From: Anaerolineaceae bacterium
GTDB lineage: Bacteria > Chloroflexota > Anaerolineae > Anaerolineales > Anaerolineaceae
Reading direction: 5' to 3'
Assembly (NCBI GenBank): GCA_016841365.1
Contig: JAENZI010000008.1
Span: 1-64,000, forward strand
Length of the DNA stretch: 64,000 nt
The position numbers and the translations under genes are program-made. Shown one piece after another: positions 18,058 to 27,286 of this stretch (the stretch's first letter is position 1; every line of letters starts with the position of its first letter). The notes below the pieces were generated by a model. That model searched no databases and was not told the origin of the DNA. It saw nothing but the letters and a program-made list of their open reading frames with translations.

Positions 18058-19005
18058 ATGAGCACACCCTTACTTGAAGTAAAAGAATTATCTAAATATT
18101 TCGAAACTCCTTATGGTTTGTTACATGCTGTTGATCATGTGAACTTCAAAATTGATCGTGGGAAGACATTGGGCGTGGTTGGCGAATCTGGTTGTGGGAA
18201 AACAACGCTTGGGCGAACTATCTTACATTTACTGGATAGTACCAGAGGTAAGATATTCTTTGAGGGTGAAGATATCACCCATGTAAATCGAAAACGCTTG
18301 AAAGAGCTGCGCGCCCAAATGCAGATTATTTTTCAGGACCCTTATTCTTCTCTAAATCCTCGGATGACTATCAGTGAAACAATCGGAGAACCGTTGAGGC
18401 TTGTTAAAAACCTGAAAGGTGAAGAGCTCAGTCGTGAAGTTCGACGGTTGATGGATGTGGTTGGTTTGGCGCAGCGCTTTATTAACACATATCCACACGA
18501 GCTGGATGGCGGTAGGCGGCAGCGTATAGGTATCGCTCGCGCATTAGCCTTAAATCCAAAATTTATTGTGTGTGACGAGCCAGTATCCGCTTTAGATGTT
18601 TCGATACAAGCGCAAGTGATTAATCTATTATTGGATTTGCAAGATGAATGGGGTTTAACTTACATATTTATTACACATGATCTTTCTGTAGTCCGTTACC
18701 TTTCTGACGAAATTTGTGTAATGTATTTGGGTCAGGTTGTTGAAAAATGTGATGCAGATGAATTGTTCAGAAATCCACTGCATTCATACACTCAAGCTCT
18801 ACTTTCAGCAATTCCCAGTCCGGATATTTTTGACAAAACAGAGCGGGTTCTATTGCAAGGCGAATTGGCATCGCCTGTGAATCCTAAACCGGGTTGTCGA
18901 TTTTACCCTCGTTGCAGGAATGGGTGTGAGGATTGTCTTAAACCGCTTGAACTTGTTGAAGTTTCACCTGGCCATCATGTTGCTTGTCATAGATATTCTT
19001 TTTAA
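18058..19005 (+). CDS. ABC transporter ATP-binding protein, DppF/OppF type
   Basis: A 315-residue second ATPase. Walker A is GESGCGKTT, Walker B is FIVCDEPVSALD and the switch His is in FITHDLSVV. The signature reads LDGGRRQRIGIARA, with Asp where LSGGQ has Ser; this is seen in some members but is worth noting since the Ser contacts ATP. The C-terminal Cys-rich motif GCRFYPRCRNGCEDC is retained. It forms the asymmetric ATPase pair with the preceding gene. Confidence 0.93.
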   Translation: MSTPLLEVKELSKYFETPYGLLHAVDHVNFKIDRGKTLGVVGESGCGKTTLGRTILHLLDSTRGKIFFEGEDITHVNRKRLKELRAQMQIIFQDPYSSLNPRMTISETIGEPLRLVKNLKGEELSREVRRLMDVVGLAQRFINTYPHELDGGRRQRIGIARALALNPKFIVCDEPVSALDVSIQAQVINLLLDLQDEWGLTYIFITHDLSVVRYLSDEICVMYLGQVVEKCDADELFRNPLHSYTQALLSAIPSPDIFDKTERVLLQGELASPVNPKPGCRFYPRCRNGCEDCLKPLELVEVSPGHHVACHRYSF

Positions 19006-19114
19006 GAAAGGAGAGAATTATTAGAAGATGAATTTTGTTTGATCTAAGGCTTTTGATTAGGAAATGAATAAAAAGTACACGAAATTCATATTAAGAACAA
19101 AAGGAGAAAATAAA

Positions 19115-20764
19115 ATGGCAAAAAAAATATTATATATTCTATTGACTGTGTTGTTGATATCCACACTTTCTCTCACTGCTTGTAAATCAGCAGAAGAACC
19201 TGTTGGGGAAGAACCTGTTGGGGAAGAACCTGCTGGGGAAGAACCTGCTGGGGAAGAATCTGCTGGGGAAGAACCTGCGGGAGATGAAGAAGAAGAGGAA
19301 TCGGAAGCAGTTAAGACAAGCGCGAAAGATGTGTTAGTTATAGGAAATATTAACGATGTAGGTACAATGGACCCTTATGGTGTATCTGCAATGCAGCGTG
19401 GTCGTGTCACAACGAACATCTATGACATGTTGTTCTTGATTACATCTACAGGTGAGTATATTCCACGGCTTGCAACAGATTGGGAGTGGACCGACGAGCT
19501 TCATGTTGTTTTTCATCTAAGGGAAGGTGTAGTATTCCATAATGGTGAAGAATTTAATGCAGAAGATGTAATCTTCACGTTGAATTACGCGGCTACCAAT
19601 GAAAACTGGGCGACCTACTTCACTAAAGTAGATCTCGAAAATTCAAAGGCCATTGATGATTTCACAGTGGAAATTGCATTCTCAGAACCGGACGGCATTT
19701 TTATGCCATCCTTGTCCATGGTGATGCCCATCCTGGATAAGACAACCACGGAAGCTGATCCAGAAGCGAAGGCGAATGGTGGCGTAGGTACTGGAGCGTA
19801 CAAGTTCGTTGAATGGATTACAGGCGATAGTGTTACATTAGAGCGGTTTGACGATTACTGGGGAGAACCCGCACCAATCAAAACAGTTATATTTAGGAGT
19901 ATCCCAGAAATTACTCAAAGATCCATCGAATTGCAGACCGGTGGTATTGATGTTGCCTATGATTTAGGTGCAACAGATGCTTTGACCATTGAAGAAGATC
20001 CTAATTTATCACTGCTTAGAATGCCTGGTCGTTGTGTTCACAATCTTCACTTCAATTCTTCAGAAGGACATGTGTTTGCCAATGAAGACCTAAGGAAAGC
20101 TGCCGCATATGCTATTAGTGCGGCGGACATTCTGCAGGGTGCATACGATGGCGCTGGGACGGTCGCTAACAGCTACTGCAGTAATGCGGTGCCTGGCTAT
20201 AACTACGATTTGACTGAAGAGCCTTACCCGCAAGATCTTGAGAAAGCCAAAGAGTATTTTGAAGCCTCTGGCGTTCCTGAAGGAACTAAGATCAAGATCA
20301 TTGTTGATGACCGTGCGTACCGTATTGCCACAACTGAAATTATTAAGAATCAGTTGGCGGCCATTGGATTAGATGCTGAAATCCAGCAATTTGACTTCTC
20401 AACTGGTTATGCTTATGCCCAGGATGTGACAAACGATTGGGATATTTACCCACTGGCACAATGCCAAAGCAATGCTTCAATGCAAGCTGCTAGATTAACT
20501 GATTCTGTTAAGTATGTTACGTTTCCTGATACACCTGCTGGAGCAGACATGTTAGCTCTAATTAGAGAGATCTTGTCTGAAACTGATGTGGATAAAGCCC
20601 AACAGATGAATGATGACCTTCAAGTAATGGTTAATGAGAGGCTTGCGCTTTATCCAGTTGCCCAAGCAGAAACTTTGTTTGGCTATAATGCAAAATTATC
20701 TGGAATGGACGAGGCAAATATCAACCAAACGATAATAGCCCAATACCTATATTTTGAACCATAA
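19115..20764 (+). CDS. Substrate-binding lipoprotein, SBP family 5
   Basis: A 549-residue solute-binding protein of the oligopeptide/nickel/opine family for the upstream transporter. I start it at 19115, not at the longer frame start 19064, because AAAGGAG lies 7 nt before this ATG and the protein then begins with a typical lipoprotein signal (MAKKILYILLTV, lipobox LTAC). After the Cys comes an acidic linker made of six 5-residue units (P-V/A-G-E-E), then the SBP domain with LVIGNINDVGTMDPYG, the hallmark GDSVTLERFDDYWG and the C-terminal lobe. It is the last gene of the operon and is followed by a strong hairpin. Confidence 0.92.
   Translation: MAKKILYILLTVLLISTLSLTACKSAEEPVGEEPVGEEPAGEEPAGEESAGEEPAGDEEEEESEAVKTSAKDVLVIGNINDVGTMDPYGVSAMQRGRVTTNIYDMLFLITSTGEYIPRLATDWEWTDELHVVFHLREGVVFHNGEEFNAEDVIFTLNYAATNENWATYFTKVDLENSKAIDDFTVEIAFSEPDGIFMPSLSMVMPILDKTTTEADPEAKANGGVGTGAYKFVEWITGDSVTLERFDDYWGEPAPIKTVIFRSIPEITQRSIELQTGGIDVAYDLGATDALTIEEDPNLSLLRMPGRCVHNLHFNSSEGHVFANEDLRKAAAYAISAADILQGAYDGAGTVANSYCSNAVPGYNYDLTEEPYPQDLEKAKEYFEASGVPEGTKIKIIVDDRAYRIATTEIIKNQLAAIGLDAEIQQFDFSTGYAYAQDVTNDWDIYPLAQCQSNASMQAARLTDSVKYVTFPDTPAGADMLALIREILSETDVDKAQQMNDDLQVMVNERLALYPVAQAETLFGYNAKLSGMDEANINQTIIAQYLYFEP
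19199..19288 (+). repeat. In-frame 15-bp tandem repeat in the lipoprotein linker
   Basis: Six consecutive 15-bp units (CCTGTTGGGGAAGAA and close variants) encode the PVGEE/PAGEE linker between lipid anchor and binding domain. Units one and two are identical, as are three and four; unit six is most diverged. Such a repeat can change copy number and so tether length without breaking the frame. Confidence 0.85.
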
Positions 20765-20773
20765 TCAGTACAC

Positions 20774-20805
20774 ATTCATCAGCTGGATTTATCCAGCTGA
20801 TGAAT
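20774..20805 (+). terminator. 15-bp perfect hairpin after the binding-protein gene
   Basis: ATTCATCAGCTGGAT (20774-20788) and ATCCAGCTGATGAAT (20791-20805) are perfect inverse complements with TT between. No U-run follows, so it may protect the 3' end of the binding-protein mRNA or partly stop transcription, allowing more binding protein than enzyme from one transcript. Confidence 0.55.
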
Positions 20806-20892
20806 GACCTTAGATTAAAAAGTCATTATTTGAGTCGGAATTATTAAAAAGAAGCTTTGTGTTCTAAATAATATTTTGTAAATGGAGGAAAG

Positions 20893-22401
20893 ATGGCATT
20901 GCTAAAGGCAAAGACAAAAAATGGATGGGTGGAAGGTCTGCCATCCAGCAATCAAAGAATAAGCATATTCAAAGGCATTCCATTTGCGGCACCGCCAGTA
21001 GGTGAGTTACGCTGGAAAGCCCCCCAACCGGTTAAATCATGGGACGGGGTTCGAACGGCTTATAAATTCGCAGATATTGCCATGCAGGAGCGATTTGCAT
21101 CTGAAGGCGGGAATGTATTTGCCCGTGATGAATTTTATGTACACGAGTACCCAATTAATGAAGATTGTCTTTATCTAAATGTATGGACACCGGCGAAGAC
21201 AGCCGACGAGAAGCTCCCGGTAGCAGTTTATTTTCATGGCGGCGGCTTCAGGACAGGCTACAGTTATTTGAATGCCTATGATGGGGATGGTTTTGCAAAG
21301 CGGGGCATGGTCGTGGTGACATTGGCTTACCGCTTGAACGTGTTTGGTTTTCTGGCACACCCGGAACTAACGGCAGAAGACCCGCATCACAGCTCAGGGA
21401 ACTATGGTCCATTGGATATGGTGGCTGGATTGACGTGGGTCAAGGAGAATATTGCGGCATTTGGTGGAGATCCAGATGATATTGGCATATTCGGTCAGTC
21501 GGCGGGGGGGATGAGTGTTCGTTTAATGAGTGCTACGCCATTGACAAAAGGAATATTCAAACGGGCAATCATTCAGAGCGCGGGTGGGTTGATGAGCTTT
21601 TCAAAAGAGCGTGACATTACATTATCTGAAGCAGAAAAGCAAGGTGAAGAGTTCTTTGATTTTATGGGTGTGAAAAACGTTGAAGAGGCCCGCAGGTTGT
21701 CAGCAGAACAAGTACTTGATGGGATGTGCCGGTTTGACAAGGAAGTGCATCGTTTCATGAATGCGCCGAATGCTGATGGGTATGTATTACCGCAAAAAGA
21801 AGTGGATCTATGTCGGCAAGGGTTACATCACGATATTGATTACATGCTGGGATGCACAAAAGATGAAATGGGACCAATGGGACCTGTGCCAAGTGCTGAA
21901 AAGATCAAGCAAGACGCCGCAGACATCTATGGCGAATCAGCAGCCAAATACTTGCAAATTGTAAAACCTGATAATAAGGAATTTTACGAAACAGAAGTTC
22001 ACAACACAGCTTTTCCCGATAGAATGCTTGCAGGGGTAAAGGGATTTTGTGAAGTACAAAACAAGCTGGAAAGAAAGCCAGCATTTATGTACTTTATTAC
22101 GCTTGTTCCGCCTGGGAATGAAGTTTCTTTTCATTCAGCAGAACACCAATATGTATTTCAAACGCTAGTACGATCCAGTCTTCCTTACACGGGTAGGGAC
22201 TATGATCTTTCAAACACATTGGCTGACTATTGGGCGAATTTTCTGAAAACAGGTGATCCCAATGGGGAGGGGTTGCCAAAATGGGAACCATATACAAAAG
22301 AGTCGCCAAAAGCTATGGAAATCAAATATGATCTTGAAATGATAACCGTTCCAGAGAAACCTCATGTGAAGTTTATGAAAAGTTTTGCTGTCAATGGATG
22401 A
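20893..22401 (+). CDS. Type-B carboxylesterase (PnbA-like)
   Basis: A 502-residue alpha/beta-hydrolase without a signal peptide, hence cytoplasmic. It has the family start FKGIPFAAPPVGELRW, the oxyanion loop YFHGGGF, and the nucleophile Ser203 in GIFGQSAGGMS. A probable acid residue lies in CTKDEMG and the catalytic His in FHSAEHQYVF, equivalent to the usual FHGAEL. The length is normal for the family. It hydrolyses carboxylic esters; in this operon it may release an acid and alcohol from the imported compound. GGAGG lies 7 nt before the ATG. The GntR gene follows 17 bp downstream. Confidence 0.88.
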   Translation: MALLKAKTKNGWVEGLPSSNQRISIFKGIPFAAPPVGELRWKAPQPVKSWDGVRTAYKFADIAMQERFASEGGNVFARDEFYVHEYPINEDCLYLNVWTPAKTADEKLPVAVYFHGGGFRTGYSYLNAYDGDGFAKRGMVVVTLAYRLNVFGFLAHPELTAEDPHHSSGNYGPLDMVAGLTWVKENIAAFGGDPDDIGIFGQSAGGMSVRLMSATPLTKGIFKRAIIQSAGGLMSFSKERDITLSEAEKQGEEFFDFMGVKNVEEARRLSAEQVLDGMCRFDKEVHRFMNAPNADGYVLPQKEVDLCRQGLHHDIDYMLGCTKDEMGPMGPVPSAEKIKQDAADIYGESAAKYLQIVKPDNKEFYETEVHNTAFPDRMLAGVKGFCEVQNKLERKPAFMYFITLVPPGNEVSFHSAEHQYVFQTLVRSSLPYTGRDYDLSNTLADYWANFLKTGDPNGEGLPKWEPYTKESPKAMEIKYDLEMITVPEKPHVKFMKSFAVNG

Positions 22402-22418
22402 TCTCAAGGTGAAATTAT

Positions 22419-23093
22419 ATGGAATCTAACTCAAAACAATTATTAAGCGATGTCGCTTACGAAGCGTTGAAAGAGAGAATAATTTCTCTTCCAGGTGGCA
22501 GTCATATCAGTATTAGACAATTTGCTGGTGAAGTTGATATGAGCTATACGCCCGTTCGGGAAGCCTTCCTGCGAATGGAACAAGAGGGGATCCTTAAATG
22601 GGTAGCAAATGTTGGATTCTTTGTAGAAACAATAGACATCACAGAAATCATTCAATTTTTTCAGGTTCGTGAATGTCTGGAAGTTTTTGTGCTTGAACAA
22701 GTGTTTGAGCAAATAGAAGAGCATCATATTGATGAAATGAAAACGATTAATGCAAAACAATATGAAGCTCTATCTAAAGGAAATATTAAGGAGTATCAGT
22801 CATTGGACCTGCAATTCCATGAGGTTATTTTTAGAATATATGGAAACAAGTTATTGCTTGAATTCTATCGTACTATCCGTGAGAGATATATGATCGTTTC
22901 TTCGAAAATTGGTAAATGGTTGAGCGATGAAGCGTTCATCGAACACACTGAATATTTCAATGGTCTAGAAACAGGAAACAAGGAAAAAGCAATTAAAGAA
23001 TTAAGTCAGCATATTAATAAGAACATGGAACGGATGAAAGAGGGCTACATTAACTTGATCATGGGAAATAGGCAATCTGTCACCATCAAATGA
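22419..23093 (+). CDS. GntR-family regulator with FCD ligand domain
   Basis: A 224-residue repressor-type protein. The winged helix-turn-helix occupies about residues 8-75, with ISIRQFAGEVDMSYTPVREAF as the recognition region and MEQEGILKW. The C-terminal helical FCD domain follows, with ECLEVFVLEQV and later LDLQFHEVIFRIYGNKLL. FCD proteins usually bind a carboxylic acid, often with a metal. As the only regulator of the island it is the best candidate to bind the palindrome at 15047-15061. Confidence 0.9.
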   Translation: MESNSKQLLSDVAYEALKERIISLPGGSHISIRQFAGEVDMSYTPVREAFLRMEQEGILKWVANVGFFVETIDITEIIQFFQVRECLEVFVLEQVFEQIEEHHIDEMKTINAKQYEALSKGNIKEYQSLDLQFHEVIFRIYGNKLLLEFYRTIRERYMIVSSKIGKWLSDEAFIEHTEYFNGLETGNKEKAIKELSQHINKNMERMKEGYINLIMGNRQSVTIK

Positions 23094-23142
23094 TCAAAAG
23101 GTTCTACTGGTGTGAATTAAATTTTGGAGTTAATAAGTAATA

Positions 23143-23361
23143 ATGGCAAAATTTATTGGATCAGGTGTTTTAAGTAAATTTAGCTGTGAAGTTGTTTTAA
23201 AAAGACCTATTGCTGCGGGTCAGATTCCGCAATTACTTGACATCCAAATACCCCTTGCCGAGCATGTGATCTTGGTTCGTGATCACCTTATGTTGCCTGA
23301 CGATCATATGGTTGATGATAATGATGAAATATTTCTATTTCTAGCAGTTATGGGCGGCTAG
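23143..23361 (+). CDS. MoaD/ThiS-like sulfur-carrier protein
   Basis: A 72-residue beta-grasp protein that ends exactly in Gly-Gly (FLFLAVMGG), the hallmark of ubiquitin-like sulfur carriers activated at the C-terminus. The segment MLPDDHMVDDNDEIFLFLAV matches the usual L-x-D-G-D-E-V-x-x-x-P-x-x-x-G-G ending of MoaD and ThiS. The nearby ThiF/MoeB-like enzyme (31272-32021) and the pterin-dependent aldehyde oxidoreductase (25123-26856) favour a role in assembling the metallopterin cofactor over thiamine. The ribosome site is weak (GGAG, 12 nt away). Confidence 0.72.
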   Translation: MAKFIGSGVLSKFSCEVVLKRPIAAGQIPQLLDIQIPLAEHVILVRDHLMLPDDHMVDDNDEIFLFLAVMGG

Positions 23362-23382
23362 CCCGGATATGAGGATGCAACT

Positions 23383-24066
23383 ATGGTACATGTCATAAAA
23401 AATATTAAAAGACCAACACCTGAGGTGGTAAAAGCGTTTAGTTTACTAGCTTCGGCAACAATCCATGAGGCTTCCGGAAAAAAAGGTTACATCGATTGTG
23501 ACATCAAACCAATCACCAAAGGACTAAAAGTGTGTGGCCCTGCACTAACAGTGCAATGCGCTCCTGGCGATAATATTATGCTTCACAAAGCACTAGAACA
23601 AGCAAAACCAGGCGATGTGATTGTGGCAAATGTCGGCGGTGGATATAAATACGGGTACTTTGGAGATCTCATGGCAACGAGTGCGATTGCACGTGGCGTA
23701 GGCGGTTTGTGCATTGATGGTTGCATCAGGGATAGTGCTGAGATCATCGAATCGGGTTTTCCGGTTTTCGCAAGAGGTTTTTGCATCCGAGGGACAAAAA
23801 AAGGCACAATAGGATTAATTAATTACCCAACTGTTTTTGGCGAGCAGACGATTTTTCCGGGTGATTTGATATTCGGGGACGATGATGGTTTAGTTGTGGT
23901 CAGGCTAGATGAGTGCACCGAAGTGCTTGAAAAAGCTGAAGCTCGGGTGAGAAAAGAAGTTGAAAAAGAAAAAGTTCTAAAAACCGGAGTTTCAAGTATT
24001 GAATTTAATAAGCTTGGACCTATCCTGGAAGACGCGGGATTGATTGAAGAACGGATAGCTAAATGA
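23383..24066 (+). CDS. RraA-like aldolase/lyase
   Basis: A 227-residue member of the RraA/HMG-aldolase family. Known relatives cleave 4-hydroxy-4-methyl-2-oxoglutarate or 4-carboxy-4-hydroxy-2-oxoadipate to pyruvate and decarboxylate oxaloacetate; others bind RNase E. Visible features are VANVGGGYKYGYFGDLMATSA, with the G-x-x-x-x-A-x-x-G substrate loop, and GLCIDGCIRDSAEI, which provides the conserved Arg-Asp of the active site. In this catabolic operon an enzyme role is more likely than RNase control. 16 bp after the stop the Ldh-family gene starts at 24077 (10 bp gap). Confidence 0.82.
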   Translation: MVHVIKNIKRPTPEVVKAFSLLASATIHEASGKKGYIDCDIKPITKGLKVCGPALTVQCAPGDNIMLHKALEQAKPGDVIVANVGGGYKYGYFGDLMATSAIARGVGGLCIDGCIRDSAEIIESGFPVFARGFCIRGTKKGTIGLINYPTVFGEQTIFPGDLIFGDDDGLVVVRLDECTEVLEKAEARVRKEVEKEKVLKTGVSSIEFNKLGPILEDAGLIEERIAK

Positions 24067-24076
24067 GGCTTTTTAC

Positions 24077-25126
24077 ATGAAGATTATCAAAGAAGCGCTT
24101 TTCGATGTTGTTGTTGAGATACTTGTTGCCTTAGGCGAGAATCCTGAGAATGCAAGAATTGTGGGTGATAATTTTTGTTTTGCCGATTCGAGAGGTATTA
24201 CAACTCACGGCAGCTATTTATTAACCCCTATTTACAAACGAGTAAAAGCCGATCAATTGACACTGCCAACCGAAACAAATACAGTAATTGATGAGGGCGC
24301 GATTTTTGTGATTGATGGTGGTGATGGGTTGGGACCTGTAGCTGGTCAAAAAGCTGTAGACATTGCAGTTGATAAGGCTTCCAGGTTTGGCATTAGCCAA
24401 GTTATGATCCGAAATACAAATAATTTAGGTTCTCTCGCGTTTTATACAGAAAGAATCGCAAAACAAGGCATGATTGGAGTCATGAGTTGTAATGCGGCCC
24501 CCGCTATGGCTCCTTGGGGTGGGGCAGAGCCTTTTACAGGTACAAATCCAATTGCTATAGCAATCTTTACTGGCAAGGACTTATTGTTTTCTGCGGATAT
24601 GGCAACGAGTGTCGTTGCAAGAGGAAAAATTCGAAAAGCTGCCCGTGAAAACAAATCGATCCCAGAAGGATGGGCCATCGATGTAGATGGCAATCCGACG
24701 ACTGATCCCAATACTGCTTTGATGGGAACGGTTCTCCCAATGGGTGGGGCAAAAGGATCGGCAATTGCCTTAGTCGTCGATATTGTTTCTGGAATATTAT
24801 CAGGTGCTGAACATGCACCTAATATTAAAAGTTTTCATTCTCCCCAAGGAAAGACTGGGATCGGGGCAACCCTAATTGCTATAGATATCAAGAAATTCAT
24901 TGCCGTAGATAAATTCACAGCCATCATGGAAGACTATATTCAAAATCTAAAAAGCATGAAAAAAGCTGAATTTGCCTCTGAAATTTTCCTGCCAGGTGAG
25001 ATTGAAAAAAACCGAGAGCTTGAAAGTGATAAGTCAGGAATAATCTTAATGGATGCTGCAGTTGATGTGATAAACCATTACCTGGATGAATTAGGCTCTG
25101 AAAAGAGATTGGAATCAAAAGCATGA
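24077..25126 (+). CDS. Ldh-family (malate/L-lactate/sulfolactate-type) dehydrogenase
   Basis: A 349-residue NAD(P)-dependent 2-hydroxyacid dehydrogenase of the Ldh_2 family, which has no Rossmann fold. SRGITTHGSYLL carries the catalytic His; GDGLGPVAGQKAVDIAVDKA and NNLGSLAFYTERIAKQGMIG are family blocks; the substrate loop ends GTNPIAIAIF. It oxidises a 2-hydroxyacid (malate, lactate, sulfolactate, ureidoglycolate are known substrates). Its last bases overlap the next start (ATGA), so translation with the aldehyde oxidoreductase is coupled. Confidence 0.88.
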   Translation: MKIIKEALFDVVVEILVALGENPENARIVGDNFCFADSRGITTHGSYLLTPIYKRVKADQLTLPTETNTVIDEGAIFVIDGGDGLGPVAGQKAVDIAVDKASRFGISQVMIRNTNNLGSLAFYTERIAKQGMIGVMSCNAAPAMAPWGGAEPFTGTNPIAIAIFTGKDLLFSADMATSVVARGKIRKAARENKSIPEGWAIDVDGNPTTDPNTALMGTVLPMGGAKGSAIALVVDIVSGILSGAEHAPNIKSFHSPQGKTGIGATLIAIDIKKFIAVDKFTAIMEDYIQNLKSMKKAEFASEIFLPGEIEKNRELESDKSGIILMDAAVDVINHYLDELGSEKRLESKA

Positions 25127-26856
25127 AAACGATTATTCGTGTAAATGTAAGAACAGGTGCCGCCAGAATTGAAGAAGCATCAAAGGATTTGCAAAGGATT
25201 GCAGGCCGTCACTTTATTGCGCACATTCTTAATAATGAAGTTGAACCGACTTGTGAGCCTTTGGGTCGGCATAATAAACTGATCATTTCACAAGGATTAT
25301 TTGCAGATACGAACATTTCAACGACTGGGAAAATCTCCCTTGGTGGGAAGAGCCCGCTAACAAACGGTGTCAAAGAGAGTAATACAGGTGGGTATTTTGG
25401 AAAGCGACTCACCAGGCTGGGAATCAAGGCTGTTATTCTTGAAGATATCCCAGATTCCTGCGCGCGTACACGTGTGTTGTATCTGGATAGTAATGGGGCT
25501 CAGATAATTGACACGCCTGATCTGCAATATAAATATGTGTCAGAGACATGTAAGCTGCTTCAGGAAAAGTTTGGCAAGAATATTGGCATTCTTTGTATCG
25601 GTCCTGCTGGAGAACGGTTAATGTTAAGCGCTGGCATTGCTTGCCCGGATAATGCCGGTGTCCAGATGCGGTATGCGGCGAGAGGTGGCTTAGGCGCAGT
25701 GATGGGTTCGAAGGGTATAAAAGCTATTGTGGTCAACGCTGATAAACTTGTGCCCCCTGAATTTATTGATCCTGATGAAGTAAATAATATTAGGAAGGAA
25801 ATCGCTGAATTAATTATCGCTGATCCCAAGAGTAATAATCGCAAGCTTTATGGCACACTTGATATTGTGGCAATGGCGAATCAAGTTGGCTTGATGCCAA
25901 CAAAGAATTTCTCGTCGGGTTCCTTTGAAGGTGCTAATAATTTTACCGGACCCGCTTTTTCTGAATTGGTTGCAAAACGAAGTGGATCAGGCCGAAGTGG
26001 CACGCCTTGTGTCCCTGGTTGTACGATCCAATGTTCTAATGTCTTACCGGCTGCGAATGGCGATCAGGTTGTTGCCTCTCTGCAGTATGAAAGTGCTGTG
26101 TTATTAGGACCAAACCTTTGCATTGAAGATGTAGATACTATCGGTGAATTGAACAACCTCTGCAATGAAGTTGGGGTTGACACGATTGAATGCGGTGCCG
26201 CCATTGGTGTAGCAATGGACTCAGGTGTTGCAGAGTTCGGCGATGGTCAAGCAGCAAAAGATATGATTATCCAAATTGGTGAAGGCACCTATTTGGGGCG
26301 AATTTTGGGAAATGGTGTCAAGTTCACAGGCCTGGCCTTTGGGAACCGCCGAGTCCCTGCAGTTAAGGGTCAGGCTATGCCGGCATATGATCCAAGAGGG
26401 TTAAAAGGGAATGGGGTCTTGTATGCCACATCAACAATGGGTGCAGACCATACAGCGGGTAATGCCTTTGAAACTATTAAGTATAACGATCCACTTGGCA
26501 AGCAAAACCAGGTTGCAAATTCCCGCCATCTTCAGATTAGAGGAGCGCTTCTGGATACCATGGGCGTATGTATTTTCCTCCGGCCATCATTTGTAAAAGA
26601 TCCAAATTTATTGGTTCGACTATTCAAAGCAAAATTTGGTTGGGAATTAACATTTAAAGAAATTAGGGAATTAGGTGCTCATATTTTGGACTTGGAGAGG
26701 GCATTTAATGAAAATGCTGGGGTTTCTGAGCACTATCAGAGAATTCCGGAATTCATGCGGGAAGAACCTTTGCCACCCAATAACGCTGTGTTTGATCTTA
26801 CTCAGGAAGAATTGGAAGCGATTTGGGATGTCCCAATCAGGACGGATTCCTTTTAA
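25123..26856 (+). CDS. Aldehyde:ferredoxin oxidoreductase, tungsten/metallopterin type
   Basis: A 577-residue AOR-family enzyme that oxidises aldehydes to acids with ferredoxin, or the reverse, using a tungsto-bispterin and one [4Fe-4S] cluster. The N-terminal domain has GKSPLTNG and GGYFGKRLTRLGIKAVILE; the pterin region has YAARGGLGAVMGSKGIKAI; cluster ligands are C296, C300 and C304 in TPCVPGCTIQC, and C483 in DTMGVCIF. The first spacing is C-x3-C-x3-C, not the C-x2-C-x3-C of Pyrococcus AOR, so it belongs to a different subfamily. No ferredoxin partner gene is adjacent. Cofactor supply may involve the local MoaD and ThiF homologues. Confidence 0.92.
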   Translation: MKTIIRVNVRTGAARIEEASKDLQRIAGRHFIAHILNNEVEPTCEPLGRHNKLIISQGLFADTNISTTGKISLGGKSPLTNGVKESNTGGYFGKRLTRLGIKAVILEDIPDSCARTRVLYLDSNGAQIIDTPDLQYKYVSETCKLLQEKFGKNIGILCIGPAGERLMLSAGIACPDNAGVQMRYAARGGLGAVMGSKGIKAIVVNADKLVPPEFIDPDEVNNIRKEIAELIIADPKSNNRKLYGTLDIVAMANQVGLMPTKNFSSGSFEGANNFTGPAFSELVAKRSGSGRSGTPCVPGCTIQCSNVLPAANGDQVVASLQYESAVLLGPNLCIEDVDTIGELNNLCNEVGVDTIECGAAIGVAMDSGVAEFGDGQAAKDMIIQIGEGTYLGRILGNGVKFTGLAFGNRRVPAVKGQAMPAYDPRGLKGNGVLYATSTMGADHTAGNAFETIKYNDPLGKQNQVANSRHLQIRGALLDTMGVCIFLRPSFVKDPNLLVRLFKAKFGWELTFKEIRELGAHILDLERAFNENAGVSEHYQRIPEFMREEPLPPNNAVFDLTQEELEAIWDVPIRTDSF

Positions 26857-26899
26857 TCAGAGTGAGTTATTAATATAAGTAAATTTTTAGGAGGTTTAT

Positions 26900-27265
26900 A
26901 TGTCAGGATTGAAATGGGTTGATATTAACGAGATTGAAGGGATTTATCGGGAACCCCCTCGCACTAGTTGGATCTTAGTGTCTGAAAAAACTGTTGGTGC
27001 ACAAAATCTGGCAGTGGGTGTTAATGAGACACATGTTGGGGGGAAGGTCCCAAAGCACAAACATATTTCAGAAGAGGAGGTAATGTTTTTCCTGCAAGGA
27101 AAGGGACAGTTTATTACTGAAGATGAAGTAATTGAATTGAAACCAGGGATATGTGTATATAACCCCCCAGGTTCATTTCATGAAATTATTAACACAGGCG
27201 AGGAAATCTTGAAATTTATTTGGATTTACTCACCACAATTAGAGAGTCATCGGATTGATAAATAG
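26900..27265 (+). CDS. Small cupin-domain protein
   Basis: A single-domain cupin of 121 residues. The metal-binding motif 1 is KHKHISEEEVMFFLQGKG (His, His, Glu) and motif 2 is NPPGSFHEIINTG (His). Such proteins act as isomerases, dioxygenases or ligand sensors. GGAGG precedes the ATG. It follows the AOR after 43 bp and precedes the creatininase-type gene by 21 bp, so it is in the same operon; the substrate is unknown. Confidence 0.8.
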   Translation: MSGLKWVDINEIEGIYREPPRTSWILVSEKTVGAQNLAVGVNETHVGGKVPKHKHISEEEVMFFLQGKGQFITEDEVIELKPGICVYNPPGSFHEIINTGEEILKFIWIYSPQLESHRIDK

Positions 27266-27286
27266 GTTAAATTAGAAAGGAAAATC

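Noticed and set aside
19199-19288. CRISPR-like array
   Set aside because: The 15-bp units are contiguous and in frame with the lipoprotein linker; there are no spacers. No CRISPR array is seen in the window.
23143-23361. ThiS for thiamine synthesis
   Set aside because: No thiamine genes (thiG, thiC, thiH) are nearby, while a pterin-dependent enzyme is; MoaD-like role preferred, though not proven.
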